Shown here in pieces: positions 22,446-35,200 of a DNA stretch of 64,000 nt. The translations under genes and the position numbers were made by a program. The notes beneath the pieces are model-generated. The model saw nothing but the letters and a program-made list of their open reading frames with translations, was not told the DNA's origin and searched no databases. Within the stretch, counting starts at the first letter, position 1. Each line of letters opens with the position of its first letter. The stretch comes from Morella rubra (taxonomy: Eukaryota > Streptophyta > Magnoliopsida > Fagales > Myricaceae), in assembly GCA_003952965.2 (NCBI GenBank), contig CM025852.1:8633127-8697126 (forward strand), given 5' to 3'.

Positions 22446-25400
22446 TTATCCAAGGAAATTCATAATGACCAAATGAAGCACCAAGTTGCAGAGAACAAAA
22501 TCTGCGAAAGCACGCTCTGGCGCCAAATCCTGCAAGTTGATGACAAATAAATAAACTGTGACAACTCTGGTTGTGGCGTACACAAATATGCCCACAAACC
22601 GTGGCATTCAGAAATGCTGCACCAATAACAAACAACGTAAAATTTAAATCCCTACAGCAGGTTCCTTTCAAGTTTTCTCTCCTCCATCCTCTTAGGAACA
22701 AGCGAGCAGGCCGGTAGGCCAAAAATAGAAAAACAACAGCCCAAGAGAGAGAAATTGTAAAGGAGGAAAAAACTTTTACCTTAAATTCCTTGTTTTCTTT
22801 GTTCACTTGGATGCGGAGACAAACTGCAGTTAAGGAAACCAGTCAGTCTTGGACACATTCTGTTTAGGAGGAAAAAAAAAAAAAAGAAAAAAGAAAACTT
22901 CACGCAACAAAGAGAGTAGGAACTTCCTGCTGCCAAGCGAGGTGTCTCTTCTTAAAACTGCCATGTGTTCCACATATAGTCACGCGTAAGTCAAATTTCT
23001 CAACACTTGTATTTTGCATTTTTAACTGAGACATTTATGTTTTTGGTATCTCTACTGTTCTTCCAACCATCTCCTTCCACCCCTAAACAGTCTTATTTGT
23101 ATATGACCCTCAATGGTTTGCAAACTCTAAAGGACATATCATATCAATTTATTACCACCCTTCGAACCAGAAGAAAACTTAATTTGCATCTCCAAAGGAA
23201 GTATCAAATTAGTTTCTAAAATCCCTTCCGACAACAATAGTTTTTTTGAGTCCTTATTGTCACATGTTCTTCAATAACCATACCAATCAGCACACACTGC
23301 AGATTGGCCTCATGAAGTATAAATAAGCTAAGTCAGTGATCAGCCGGGAGCCCCTACTGCCCCAATTGCTAAAAAAATTTCTGCCCTTTCTTTATGTGAT
23401 TCAATTCTCACAAAAACAAAAAACTCCATATTCTGCTTCTGCTTACCAGCAAGTACTGCCGTCCCTATGCAAGAAAGTACACCAGAAAGAAATGAGTTGA
23501 ATGGGAATGATCCAACAACAGCCATGTAAACTACCTGGTCATCAGCAATAGTGGCAAAAATGTCAGGATTGGGCCATGTAAACTATAGAAAAAATAAAAA
23601 TCACCTTTATCCTATCATCCACTCCAGCAAAAAGAATAAGGAATAATGGCGTAACAAAAACCCATCTTAAATGTCTAGGATCCTAGTTGAGACTGATCTT
23701 TAAGCACTAAAACTGAGCTAAATGTAGGTTAGATTAGAATTGTCTACAAACGAAGAGATAGTATATGAAAAGAAAGCAGTAAGGATATCTAAAAGAGTAA
23801 AATTTGGCATCATAGGCGAAGATATAAAATGTAATTCAGTGTACTTTGTAGTTAATCACATTCACACTTTATTTTCAAAGACTAGTTAAGGTTACTTTTG
23901 AGGCTCCTTAAAAGCATTGTCAGACTCAATTCTACCCAGTAGGGACCCAACGTGGAACTTGAGTCTTTTATTACTCATTACTTCACCACTTCCTACTCCA
24001 CGTAAGATTTGAGTGTATTAAAATTTCTCCCCTTGAATTCCTAATGTATTTGTTAGGGTTTTAGCCAAACCCACATTGGTCGTTGCCATGTCCGTTCTAA
24101 TACTCTTTGTAGTGCCCCAAGAAAGTGCTAACATTTGCACTTTAACTTCAAAAGGACTAGTCAAAATGGCTTTTGAAGCTCAACGGAATCATTTATGAAG
24201 TTTTATTTAATAGCTATGAATTTGGGCTACTATTTGATTTTTAATCTAGTGCTTTGTTTTTATTTTATTTGAAATATTACAATTTTTACTCTGCTTATGA
24301 ACATCATGTGACATCCTAACTAGTACTGGTAAGGGGGTGTTAGATATTCTTTAACAATGGCAGATGGATATCTCTGTTCTCTTTTTCTCAAATCATGCCT
24401 GATCAATGGTGGAGATTAAACTTCAACAATTGCTTTAGCAAGCCAAAAGGTTTGTTCAGGAGCTACATCAAACCAATCCGCAAATGGAATGACATACTAT
24501 AAAGATATATTAACCCTCACTTTTCTCATGTTACAACGTTCAATGTGAGTAAATTCTAATTCAAGAGATAAGAAAAGCCTGGAGTTGATATAATTCCTTT
24601 ACAACTCTTTTCAAAAGATAACAACTCCTTTCAAAAGATTACATGGTACGATCAAACAAAATAGACAATTAGGTAAAGAATATTCAACCAAGTAATTCAC
24701 TTCAACAGGTAAAGGAAGAGCGGATAGTAAGCATTGATGGACATCCAAGACATCAAAGGCCAGAATAATTCAAACTCAAGGTTGAGTTCTTTATCAACTA
24801 GAGAGCTTGATAAAATGAAGGGGAAGTGGGTTTTAATCAACTACATATCCAACTTGGCAAGGCTGCATGAAAAGCCAGAACAAGACAGGCCACAGGAATA
24901 ACTTTGTTTTGTGCCGGGAAGGATCTGTTATTCAATGGTATATTAGATTTCCAAGTGGACTTTTGGTTGATTATTTCTTTACCCAAGGTAGGATGCATAT
25001 TAGCAACAAATTGTATTGCTTTGTGAGAACGGATTGAGATTAGTATAAGTAAAGGTGTAGGAGACTCTGGACATCATACTATTAATTATCAATCCCTGCA
25101 ACTAAAGGTGTAACAGATTTTGGGGTTATCATCCAATTGGTTTCATTGCCTCCAACTAATAAAATCTTGGGGTTCTTTCTCAAAAGTTGCTCTTGCACAC
25201 TTTTATCCCCTCTTCTTCTTGCATTTTGCTGATGATATGCTGATTTTTTGTGGGGATGAGGAGATTCAAGTGCAGAACCTAAGATGCTTGCTTTTGTGTT
25301 TTATGGCGGCGTCTGGTCTTAGGATTAACCTTGGCAAGTCCGAACTTATTCATATTGGCAGAGTGGATGATGTTCAGGGGATGGCGGATATTTTGGATTG

Positions 25401-28400
25401 TGGGGTGTCGTCCATTTTGATGACCTACCTTGGCCTTCCTCTTGGTGCTAAGTTAAAGTGTGTGAGCATTTGGGATGACATTGTTGAAAGCTTTGAAAGA
25501 AGGTTAGCAGGTTGGAAGTGCATTTATCTTTCAAAAGGGGGAAGGTTAACGCTGATTAGATCCACTCTTACTAGCCTTCCAATGTATTTTTTGTCGCTTT
25601 TTCCTATTCCGTTATTGGTGGCTAAAAGGTTGGAGAAGCTTCAAAGGGATTTTTGTGGGGAAGTGGTGGTGACGAGCACAAGTTTCACCTTGTTAGGTGG
25701 GCTAGAGTTTGCTCCCCTATTAGTGCTGGAGGATTGGGGCCAAGAAGAGCTCTATTGAACAATAGAGAAAAGAAGGCTACCTTGTTCAATAGAGCTCTTC
25801 TTGGAAAATGGCTTTGGAGATTCAATTCTGAAAGAGACAGCTTGTGGAAGATTGTTATTCCGGAGAAGTATGGGTGTGAGGAGGGTGGTTGGAGCACTTT
25901 GGTGACTCAGGGTTCTTATGGGTGAGTTTGTGGAAAAATATTAGCAAAGGGTGGAACTTTTTAGAGAACCTATTAGGTTTGTGGTAGGCAGCGGTTCCAG
26001 AATTCGGTTTGGCATGACAAGTGGTGTGGGGAAAGACCGTTGAGTGTGGAGTTTCCTCAATTATATTCTCTTGCTAGGCATAAGGACGCTTGGTGGCTGA
26101 TTGCATGGAGACGGGATCCGGAGTGGTAGTGTGGGATGTCCACTTTGAAAGAATGATTAATGATTGGGAGATGGAGGTTTTTCCAGAGTTTTATCTTTAC
26201 TCTATTCGTGGAGTAGGAGGAGAGGGGGTGAGGATAAAATGCTTTGGATGGGTTCTAAGAGCGGTGTTTTCTCTGTGAAATCGATGTATGCTTTGCTTAT
26301 GGAGGGCTCCAATGAGGGTTTTCCTTGGCGACAATGTTGGAGGAACTTGGTTCCCCATAGAGTTGCTTTCTTTGTTTGGGAGGCCATTCACGGGAAAATT
26401 TTGACCATTGACAACTTAAGGAGGAGGGGAGTTGTGTGACTGAGTGGTGCTATTTGTGTAATAGTGATGGAGAAACGGTTGATCATATCCTTATTCATTG
26501 CTTGATGGCTAGAGGATTGTGGGGGCATGTGCTGAGCATTCTTAACTATGATTGGGTTATGCCTAGAAAGGTAGTGGATGTTTTGCTTTGTTGGAGGAGG
26601 AAGTTTAAGATCCAATTGTGTTGGCCATTTGGAAGATGATCCCTGCTTGCATTTGGTGGAGTTTGTGGAGGGAAAGGAATGAGAGATGTTTTGAAGACAG
26701 GGTTGTCTTTTCTAGTTTGGGGGATCTATGTTGCATTCTCTTTTTCTGTGGCTAATTCGGTTTTAGGATATCCTTTTGTGGGTTTGCCAGATTTTCTTAG
26801 TTTTTTAGCTTGTATGCTTTAGTTGTTGTCAGTATAGTCTCTTGTACTGTCAACTTTCTTTTTCTTTAATAAAGATTGACTTACTTAAAAAAAAAAAAAA
26901 AATTGCCTTCATAGCCGTTGCCCCTGTTTGTGTATTTGAGTATTGGCGTAGTTCTGTGCCGAACTAATTCCAAATTGAGTTGTAATTCCTTATCCAATAC
27001 GTTTCGCTCAAGTGTTCAAAAGAAAAAGGAGTCTCTCAACAGTTTGTTCAAGAAAAGGATTATACAAGCAAGTCGCCTGCTCCACGCTTGAGCGAAGCCT
27101 TTGCAGAAAGGCTCGCTTGTCTATCGCTCGACCTTGGCTTGAGTGAGAATGGATGATTTCGAAAAAAAACTTAGCTATTCAGAGTCCTATACTACTTGAA
27201 ACTCAAGGTAACTTTACCAACTTTGAGATGTTGACTTGTAACCATTGATGGGCATTATAATATTTCCTATTTGCCTGTTGCCGGAGAGAAAAATACTCTC
27301 TACGTGCGTGAGGCCGTCCATTGTTTATTTGAGCCTCCATTTGAGAGAAATAAATATCTTAGAGATTCCAAATCTAAATTACTAGCTTCTCTCACCCAAT
27401 CACCTTGAAACAAATCTTTCGTTGTGAAGCTTTCAGAGTGCTAAAGGAGTTTGGCTACCAGAGTTCCAGAGTTAAAGAACGAGACTGTTCGCAGAGTCAA
27501 TAAGAAGAACCTCAAAAGCCTGAGGTGGTTGCTGAATGGAGCGAGTACAGTAAGGTTACTTGGATTATTACATTGGGGTGTAGAGTCAGCAAGGAGATTT
27601 TGCGAGTGTTTGAATCACCGTTTGAAAGGTTTTCTTCATAGTGGATGTTGGGTGGCGCTGATAGCTCGGAGTGGTTTTTCTTTTGAAGGGAGCCTCAAAA
27701 GTTTTTCACTTTATTAACAAAATCTCGTCTCTTTGTGTGATTGGAGTTTGATTTATTTTTCCGCATATTATTTTGTTGATTAAATCGGTATTTGTTCGGA
27801 TCTAGACTCGATATGTTTTGAACGTGTTCAAAGACTATCACATAGAGTTTTATTTGGGAGTAAACACCTATTCACCGTCAATTGGGTCTAAATCGGGATT
27901 TTTCAGCCCCATAGAGTCCCTCGCCAAGCTAACTCATATTTGCATAAGGTGAGGGTTGTAACTAGGCAATGCAAATCTTTTTACTCTTTTCCCACCTGAG
28001 AGCCTTACACCTGGGCAGTTCATATGATGACATACCCTTGTTGAACAGGGAGGCAGGTGAATATGGCTGCATTTCTCCATAAACCATACATTTGTTTTAA
28101 CCATTGTCTACTGATTTATTTCTCCAAGTTTACAATTCTTCAGAAAGAAATTTATTAAAATATTCATTGCAACAAATTAGTGTAGAAAAAGACAAGCACG
28201 ACTACACATCTGATGTCAAGTAAGTTCTTTCAGGTCCTTAAGAATCCTGCGGTACAAACAATGACGACAAAATTCCTGAATTATCTTATCATTTCGAAAT
28301 TCTTAGCAACCAAACGGTAAGTTGAAATGCAGAAAATCACAGCAAACATACAATGTTGAAACACAGTCACTTAACTGTCTCATGAAGCTATGGACAAAAA

Positions 28401-28817
28401 TGATAAATGATGATATTGTGAAATAAAAAGCCCGATCCAAAAACAACCAGAAGAACACATACATAATCGTCAAGATAATAATGCTTGAATTTTATAATTT
28501 TCCTGAATTTTGTCGTCGACCGAACACAATTGTTTCAAACCTTAACCCATGAGATTTATAAAACAAATTCATACATATATGTGCATTCGATGAATCGCAG
28601 AGTACCTGGATGAGAGCAGTGAATACAGCGAAACCCACATAGAGATCAATGATCTGCATAAAAACAAGCATCGGGGGGGTTAGAATCTAAACGTTCAGAC
28701 AGAGAATTGAAAGAGACGGAGAAAGAGAGAAACTTTGAGATTTGTCGGGGTGGCTGCATAAGCAGAACGGAGGGACTGGAGAAGGGCCTGGGCGTCCTTG
28801 CTAGTCGTCCTCGCCAT
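22446..28817 (-). CDS. DAD1: DAD1, oligosaccharyltransferase complex subunit (complete, 5 exons)
   Basis: This is a small integral ER-membrane subunit of the oligosaccharyltransferase that transfers the glycan to Asn in nascent proteins; its loss triggers cell death, hence the name. Exons 28734-28817, 28606-28653, 23447-23534, 22780-22823 and 22446-22529 join in frame with GT/AG borders to give 115 residues, the family length. They read [20 protein letters not shown], then [50 protein letters not shown] and [20 protein letters not shown], ending MNFLG. Three hydrophobic stretches are visible. The start fits other plant DAD1 proteins. The Gly in DLYVGF is where I recall Val, Ile or Ala in relatives. 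Intron 2 is about 5.1 kb and holds a LINE and a probable LTR. No lesion is seen. Confidence 0.96.
25205..26902 (+). mobile_element. 5'-truncated LINE in DAD1 intron 2
   Basis: The coding remnant opens at the reverse-transcriptase catalytic box ([10 protein letters not shown]), continues with [26 protein letters not shown] and [15 protein letters not shown], then the zf-RVT region ([37 protein letters not shown]) and [14 protein letters not shown]. It ends in TTAATAAAG, TTACTTACTT and poly-A at 26887-26902. Endonuclease and most of the RT are missing, and the rest is broken by frameshifts (for example near 25750, 25930 and 26430). It runs antisense to DAD1, so its poly-A does not cut the host transcript. 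I found no clear target duplication. Confidence 0.88.
25740..25804. repeat. Perfect 23-bp inverted repeat inside the LINE
   Basis: CCAAGAAGAGCTCTATTGAA plus CAA (25740-25762) is exactly complementary to 25782-25804, with a 19-base loop. The right arm is ordinary LINE sequence ([10 protein letters not shown]). The left arm replaces the expected upstream LINE text, so it looks like a templated insertion copied from the right arm. It shifts the frame. Confidence 0.85.
26960..27950. mobile_element. Possible solo LTR in DAD1 intron 2
   Basis: Non-coding DNA with the look of a long plant LTR: a GAGATTCC leader-like stretch, TTTCCGCATATTATTTTG and CACCGTCAATTGGGTCTAAA. It has no genes and no convincing protein. 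I could not fix TG...CA ends or a target duplication. Confidence 0.25.
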
Positions 28818-28960
28818 CGCAAAACCCCCTTCGTCGTTATGCTTTACTGCTTACAGTGTTCCAAACAAAAAGCGAGGAAAACCCTCTCAGACTTGCGCTT
28901 ACCCGTTTCCCTAGTCGTCTGGTAAGCAATAGCGGTGGCATGGTCATCTGAAACGTTCTG

Positions 28961-28967
28961 ATGGGCC
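28961..28967 (-). promoter_or_regulatory. GGCCCAT (UP1/site-II-like) motif upstream of DAD1
   Basis: On the minus strand GGCCCAT lies about 145 bases upstream of the DAD1 ATG, and a second GGGCCTA-type word lies near 29008. GGCCCA elements are common in promoters of broadly expressed plant genes. I see no TATA box in the expected place, which also fits a housekeeping promoter. Confidence 0.4.
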
Positions 28968-29090
28968 TTGCTTGGTTGCCTAGAGACGGCCCGAAAGGCA
29001 ATCCATAGGGCCTAGTCTTATTAAAACGTTGTACTCGTGCGAAGAAAAAAAAAAACGTTGTACCCTGCTTAATTTTTTTTTTTTTTTTGG

Positions 29091-29616
29091 TTAGTTATAA
29101 TTTAATCCCTCAAACTACCACCCGATTCTCAAATACTCTATAAACTTTAATTCGTTACAACTCACTTTCATAAAATATACTTATCATTGCAATTTCATCC
29201 CTCAACCGACTGGAGCCATTACATCGAACGATTTCTATCCCACTTAACAGACACATGACATTCTCCTTAAGTGAAAAGACAACTTTACCCTTGTTTGAGT
29301 TCTTCATAGCCTTCTACAGTGCTTCTAGCACTTCGTAGAGCCAAAAAATTATATGTAGTTAGCTGATTTTTTTTTTAACTAAAAAAAAAAGATGACTTAC
29401 TTAGAATCGAGCTGGTTAAATTTGTCTTTTCAAGTAGAGAAAAGGTCATATGTCATTTACGTGGGACGAAAACCGTTCAATATAACACCTTTAGCAAATT
29501 GGTGGCTGAAATTATAACGAGAAGTATAGTTTGTGGGGGTGAGTTGCAACGAGTTAAAGTTTATGGGGATATCTAACAATCAGGTGATAGTTTTGAGAGA
29601 AAAATTGTAATTAACT
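29091..29616. mobile_element. Inverted-repeat element with ~205-bp arms
   Basis: The arm 29091-29297 pairs with the complement of 29411-29616. Matched landmarks include CTACCACCCGATT with CTATCACCTGATT, ACTTTAATTCGTTACAACTC with ACTTTAACTCGTTGCAACTC, and GTGAAAAGACAACTTTA with TTGAAAAGACAAATTTA. The spacer is about 110 bases. Poly-T flanks both ends and hides any target duplication. This is a MULE-like or foldback-type non-autonomous element just upstream of DAD1. Confidence 0.65.
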
Positions 29617-30016
29617 CTTTTTTTTTCTCCTTTCATCTTAATCGGAGAAGGATTAGAATAACTGATAACATAAATATAAAAAATGTAATTGAAATCATTT
29701 TTTACTTACCGATTTTCACAAAACTTCCATTCTTATTATTCTTTTTTCTTCTGGTTTATTTTTATTTTCGTCTCTTTGTGTTTAGTGTCTGATGGCCTAA
29801 AAATAAATAAAAACATATATAATTTTTACCTTTTTCAGTTTTTCTATTTGTTAAAAATCATAAAATTTATTTCTATTTTAGTTATATTGGGCTATCTTCA
29901 AGTTCTTCTTCTACTTCTTCTTTTTGATAATTTCGAAACCTTTTTTACGATTGCAATTCAACTTACAGTGAAGATTCAAATTAGGACCTCCTAAATGAAA
30001 GGTGTCACACTTGATT

Positions 30017-30414
30017 AGTCCAACTAGGCGTGTTCATCTTGTTCGGCTACCGGTGGAGCTCTGGCTCCGGATTCGTCACCGATTCTGGCAAGTTGAAATC
30101 CGTAGCTTCCAAGAACCAGAACTGGAGGTCACTTTGGAGACTTCCCGGAGGTAAAACCGCAAGTGGACATTTCCGCTAGTTCAACAGAGAACCAATTCCG
30201 TTTGTTTTTTTTCCTTAATATTTAAAACGATGTTGTTCCATTTAAAATAGAATGACGTCATTTAGTTGTCTTTGAAAAAAACCCTAAATCTCCTACTCGG
30301 CCTCTCCTTCACGGTCACAACTCTTTCTCTATTCTCTTACTCTCTATCTCTCTCTGTTTGAGCTCTCTTCTCCGACACCGCACTTTAACCTCCACAACAC
30401 CGATCATACTTCCT

Positions 30415-30445
<31 letters not shown>

Positions 30446-31008
30446 TTCTCTCTCGCTCGATCGAATGCACTGCAACACTTGTGAATCTATTAGTTGTTAA
30501 CATAAGTTTGAATTAAGTTGTAGATATCTTAATTCTTAATTTGTCGATCAAATGCACTGCAGCACTTGTGAATTTGTTAGTTCACTTAGTTGTTAACATC
30601 AATTTGAATTAAGTTGTAGATGTCTTAATTTGAATACTTAATTCGTCAATTGGTTGGTTTTATGTTGTTAACATCATTTAGTTTCTATTAGTTGTGAATC
30701 TGTTTGTTCACTTAGTTATTACTTGTTAACAATACTTCCTGTATATTTCTCTACAAACAATACTTCCTGTTAGTTCACTTAGTTGTTAACATCAGTTTGC
30801 TGAGTTGATATGTACGTACCATTTGATGTTTTTAATTCGAATTTGCATTGAAGAAACATTATTGGAATTCCGACATCCGCTTCCGCTAAGTTCGACAATA
30901 GTCGGAAGCAGAAGTGAAATCCATTTTGGCATCCACTAGTTAGCGGACCGGATGTTGGAATGTTAAATTTCGCTTCCGACATGTCCGACGTACACCCCTA
31001 AGTCCAAC
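30017..31008. mobile_element. Non-autonomous hAT element, 976 bp, with 8-bp target duplication
   Basis: AGTCCAAC flanks the element at 30017-30024 and 31001-31008. The body 30025-31000 starts TAGGCGTGT and ends as the inverse of TAGGGGTGT. Subterminal parts on both sides are rich in CCGGTGGA/CGGACC-type words. It contains a CT-rich block (30330-30450) and an internal ~90-bp direct repeat (GCACTGCA.CACTTGTGAAT ... GAATTAAGTTGTAGAT, from about 30465 and again from about 30555). No transposase is present. Confidence 0.82.
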
Positions 31009-31384
31009 CATACCTTATATCAAAAGCTTGTCTACATGTTCTCATTGACAAATAGAAAAACGTAGATATTTGATAGTTTTGAATTGCCGAAATTAAAGTG
31101 ACGTTGCGTCTTGGATCGAATTTGATTGAATTAAATCACATACATGATTTAACTCAATAACTCATAACTTTTGTTTTCTTTGAAATTTTGATAGTCAATT
31201 TATGTATAACATTCTTTTTATATTGGAGTTGATAAAACCAAACAAAAAGCATTGGACAAATTTTAGTTGTGAGATTATCAGGAAAACTTTTTTCTACTTT
31301 CACCTCATAAATTCTTTATAATTGCATTTCGGGCTTCTATAAATTGCAATAACGTCCATCAACATAATGCAACTGTGTAATTCC

Positions 31385-32235
31385 TAGAATTAAGGCAACC
31401 CAAGAAGGGGATAAATCGAATTTGAAAACTTTTTCGAAACAAGCCCTCAAAGATGTATTTGCTAGCTAAGAGTTCTATAAAAAGTATCTTATTGCAACAA
31501 AAGATTAATCACAATCAATAGATAATGCAATTCCAAAGACACAATCTATATTCAATCAAGAATCTAATAGCATAAAGTAAATAGTTAAGAAAAGAGAAGC
31601 AAATATAAGATTTTTAGGTGGTTTATCAAACCTGCCTACGTCCACCCCTCAAACTCCTTTACTGAGCTTTGAAGTTTTTCCACTAAACTCCCTTGAACTA
31701 AGGGAATAGTTTCTTTACACTTGAGCTTAAGAATTTTCTCTTCAAGCCTTAAGAATGAGTTGGAGAACAAATCTCTCTGAACTCCTTCTTTCGATAAATA
31801 ACCATCATCGAAAGAAAATAAGAGAAACCCTCTTTTACAAGTAGGTGTAGATGAATGAAATTACTCAAAAGAACTCCCTTAATGAAGTGTATATTACAAT
31901 GAAAGTTTCTATCTTTTTGGCTTCACAAAATAACAAGGATGTGAAAATGTCGATTATGAGTGAATGACGTGAGAAGTATGATTCAAAAGTTTTTTTTAAT
32001 CACTATTGGCCTTAATAAATGATGAATGGCCATTCAACAACATTTTATGAGGCTTTGGGATGGTCTTAAATAGGCTTCATAAGAAAACTAGCTGTTTCTA
32101 GCTGTCTTGGGTCGATCTGTCAAAAATGTCGTTGGACTAGTCGATTGCTGCAAGTTACCGTTACTACCCTAAAGGTCAAAAAGTCAGAACGATTGGCTTT
32201 TTGAAACAGTACCCTCGAAGAGTTTTAAACGAAGT
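31385..32235 (-). mobile_element. LTR-like stretch of a Ty1-copia (SIRE-like) family, minus orientation
   Basis: The phrase CTGCCTACGTCCACCCC (31635-31652) is the complement of GGGGTGGACGTAGGCAAG, which marks the plus-strand stretch at 37.7-37.9 kb and is common in plant copia LTRs. The minus strand then runs into ATCCCCTTCTTGGGTTGCC, like the ends of SIRE-type LTRs. No coding part or target duplication was found. Confidence 0.4.
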
Positions 32236-35200
32236 ATTTTTATTCAATTGTTTTGAAGTTTTAAACGTGATTTTGTTATCGAGATTGTTTATTTTGTAAT
32301 AACTGATTTCTACCCCCTATTTTTCGTCGATTTTCACTGGTTTTACGCATAGAAGTAACCCCTTAACCGTCGGGGTTCAGGGCGTTACATTTTGCATGCT
32401 TTGATATTACTTTGATGGTATTAGATCCTAATATCATGTTTCAGGAAGGTTTCGAGATTATCAAAGCTTAAAGATATTGACTAAGGTAAGGGGTTAGTTT
32501 GCATGTTAATGGTGTCATTAGCATTGTGATGTTCTAGGTTAGTAACATGTAATTCTATGATCTGGAACTCTTCATTAGGTTGATTATGTGCTAGATGAAT
32601 GATTAGTTTGGTTAAATGTTAGAGGATTTTGAAGAATTGAAGAAATTATGAAGATTAGGTCTTTTTACCCCCTTTGATGACTTTATGATAATTTTTGTGT
32701 ATTTATTTTGTATGTCTCGGTTTTTAGGTCCCTAAGAGGTATTAGAAGCATTTTAGGATTGATTTGATTGAATGATTTACGTAGAAATTTGGAGATATGC
32801 TTAATTAGGTAAAAAAAAAAGTCTATTTTAGCTTAATTCTTGATAACAGTGTGTTTAAGGATTCTTATTATACAGTAAACGACATTTTTTTTATGTGAAA
32901 TTTTGAGATATGAAACTAGACACTATTAGGAGTCGCCGGTTAAAATTTCATGTCATTTGGATCTAAGGTGAATTAATTATGAAGTTTTAGATTTATATGT
33001 AAAAACTGAGTTTTTGCTTAAAACGGGTCTGTTGTTGTCTTTTCGAATTGGATTTGTTTTTCGAGTCTTTGTAGTGTTTTTATGGACTTAAGGTCTTGTA
33101 TTTTGGCCAAACCTTGGGCTTGGATAATGGAGCCCAAAGTTAGATACCTTTTGGGACCCAAAATGCCTTGCTTTTTAGAAGACCAATCATGTAGGACTTT
33201 TGTTGCTTTTGGACCGGCCCAAGTGGCTTTCTATAGCCACTGACCCTTATGGAAATGGGCTTGCCAGCAAGCCCAAGTCTAAGTCCAAGTCTCCACTGGA
33301 CTTGAATTGTTGAACTTAGCTCTTTTGACTTATGCTGATCAATGAGGATATTTATGTTTAATTGTTGAGCTTATCGTTGTGAAATATTTGAGAAGTCTTT
33401 TGCAAAAGGACTGGATTTTATGGAAATGATATATTTTTGAAAAATATATCAATGTATTGGTTTTTGGATATCATAATGCATTTGCATGGCATTTGACACT
33501 AAAATGATAAAGGATATATCACATTTTATGGAAAAGTTGATATGGGGTGATAGTACTAATAACTGGGGAGTGCAACCATCACTACCGGGTAGGATAGCCC
33601 CGGAGTATAAGGCAGAATGAGCCTTTACTCGTGTCCTAGGACAGTGGAATGTCTAGGACTGTCACGTCCTGTGCCAGGACTTACCCCCTAGGCTCACCTA
33701 TAGTAATGGTATGCACACAAGCGGGGATTACGGCACGAATAGATCCTATATATTTATGAGACTTGGCTTTGAAAAGCTTAGCAGAAAACATTTACTTGAA
33801 ATTTTATTTTGAAATTTAAAATATAATATTTCAAAACAATTCTAGCAATTCTATCTAAAATGAGATATTAACTGGAAAAAATTTAAGGGAAGAAATGAAA
33901 ATTTAAGAAAGTAAAATCAAAGATGGCATAGGACGAAAATTGAATAAGAGAATTTTTTTTTTTTCAATATAAACATTTCCATTATGATCACGGATTTTTT
34001 TTTTCTTGTATAAAATATCCTTAATGAGGAATACAAAAGTAAGAGAAAAGAAGTACAAAAACAGAAGCTATCTACAGCTTTTCATAATACACAATCCGTG
34101 AAACGGCTACCTAAACCTAATAAAACAAAAGAGTGACTACCGCTGAAGTCTACTCATTCTCCGACTCTGTATCTGAGGATAGGACGACAAGCTCATTTTC
34201 CCTGGTGCTCTCTGTTGGCGGAGCTGGTGGAGGAGGGACTACGGGCAGGAGGGTCGAGTCGACATCGACCAGCCCAAAGTCCTCTACATGAGGAAGTGGG
34301 AATATAGGTGGATCTTTTAGGTACCATTGGGGTTCTACCCCACGTATACCTTGAATGTATTCGTGACGTAAGTCCATATCTTAACAACTAAGATATATGG
34401 ATCAACATCCAAAATTTGGTCACTCATAAACGTCAGCATCTATCAGGTCTGATGTCCATAATGGTACATACAAAAGAGTAAACAAATAAAAGGGGTGAGT
34501 CCTACTGATTCAGTAAGGGGGAATAGGGGAACATGACATACAATGATATAAAACCGAAATAACAGACATAGTGAAAAAGTAACCATCAAGCAATATTCGT
34601 AACCAATTCAATATGAGCAATGCAATGTAGAATGAATGCATTCGTTTCCCAATTATTTCACTTTCTTTCTTTTTTTGGTCGGTAGAGGTGTCATTTCTTC
34701 GCTTTGTTTAACCCCTAGAGTCCAGGTTGTGCGTCCCTCCTTTCCTCTGGGACTGTCCGTGCCCCGGCACCAGAACCTGGTTAGGCATGCATTGTTTCAT
34801 CACCAAGGGATACCAACTACTATCCTTTCAGTGGTGGCTTGCACTATCCTATTGTGAACGGTACCGTCACCCGATCTCGGAACTACCTCTGGGTATAGGT
34901 TTGTTTGTTTGGTTTTTTTTTTTTGGTCAAAACAGCAGTTCCCATACCCATGATATGTTTATGCAACATGGCATAACATACACATAACAGATAGACCATT
35001 CACAAAGGTCAGTCAATAAAATGCAAGATATTGCGTAAACAAAAAATGCATTTGACATTAATCTTAGTACGTACTAATTCTAAGGCATTTTTCTTCTTCT
35101 ACCTCTGCTCTTTCCTAAAATTTAATACTAATTAACGATTTAAATCTTTAAATGGGGCTTCTCGGGCCTTCTTAAACCCTATTGGGCCTATCCCTAACGT

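Noticed and set aside
24900-25204. Extension of the LINE to the left of the FADD box
   Set aside because: The upstream reading does not resemble reverse transcriptase, so the LINE is taken as truncated near 25205.
27451-27717. 88-codon open stretch on plus in DAD1 intron 2
   Set aside because: No recognisable family; it lies in LTR-like DNA within an intron of a gene on the other strand.
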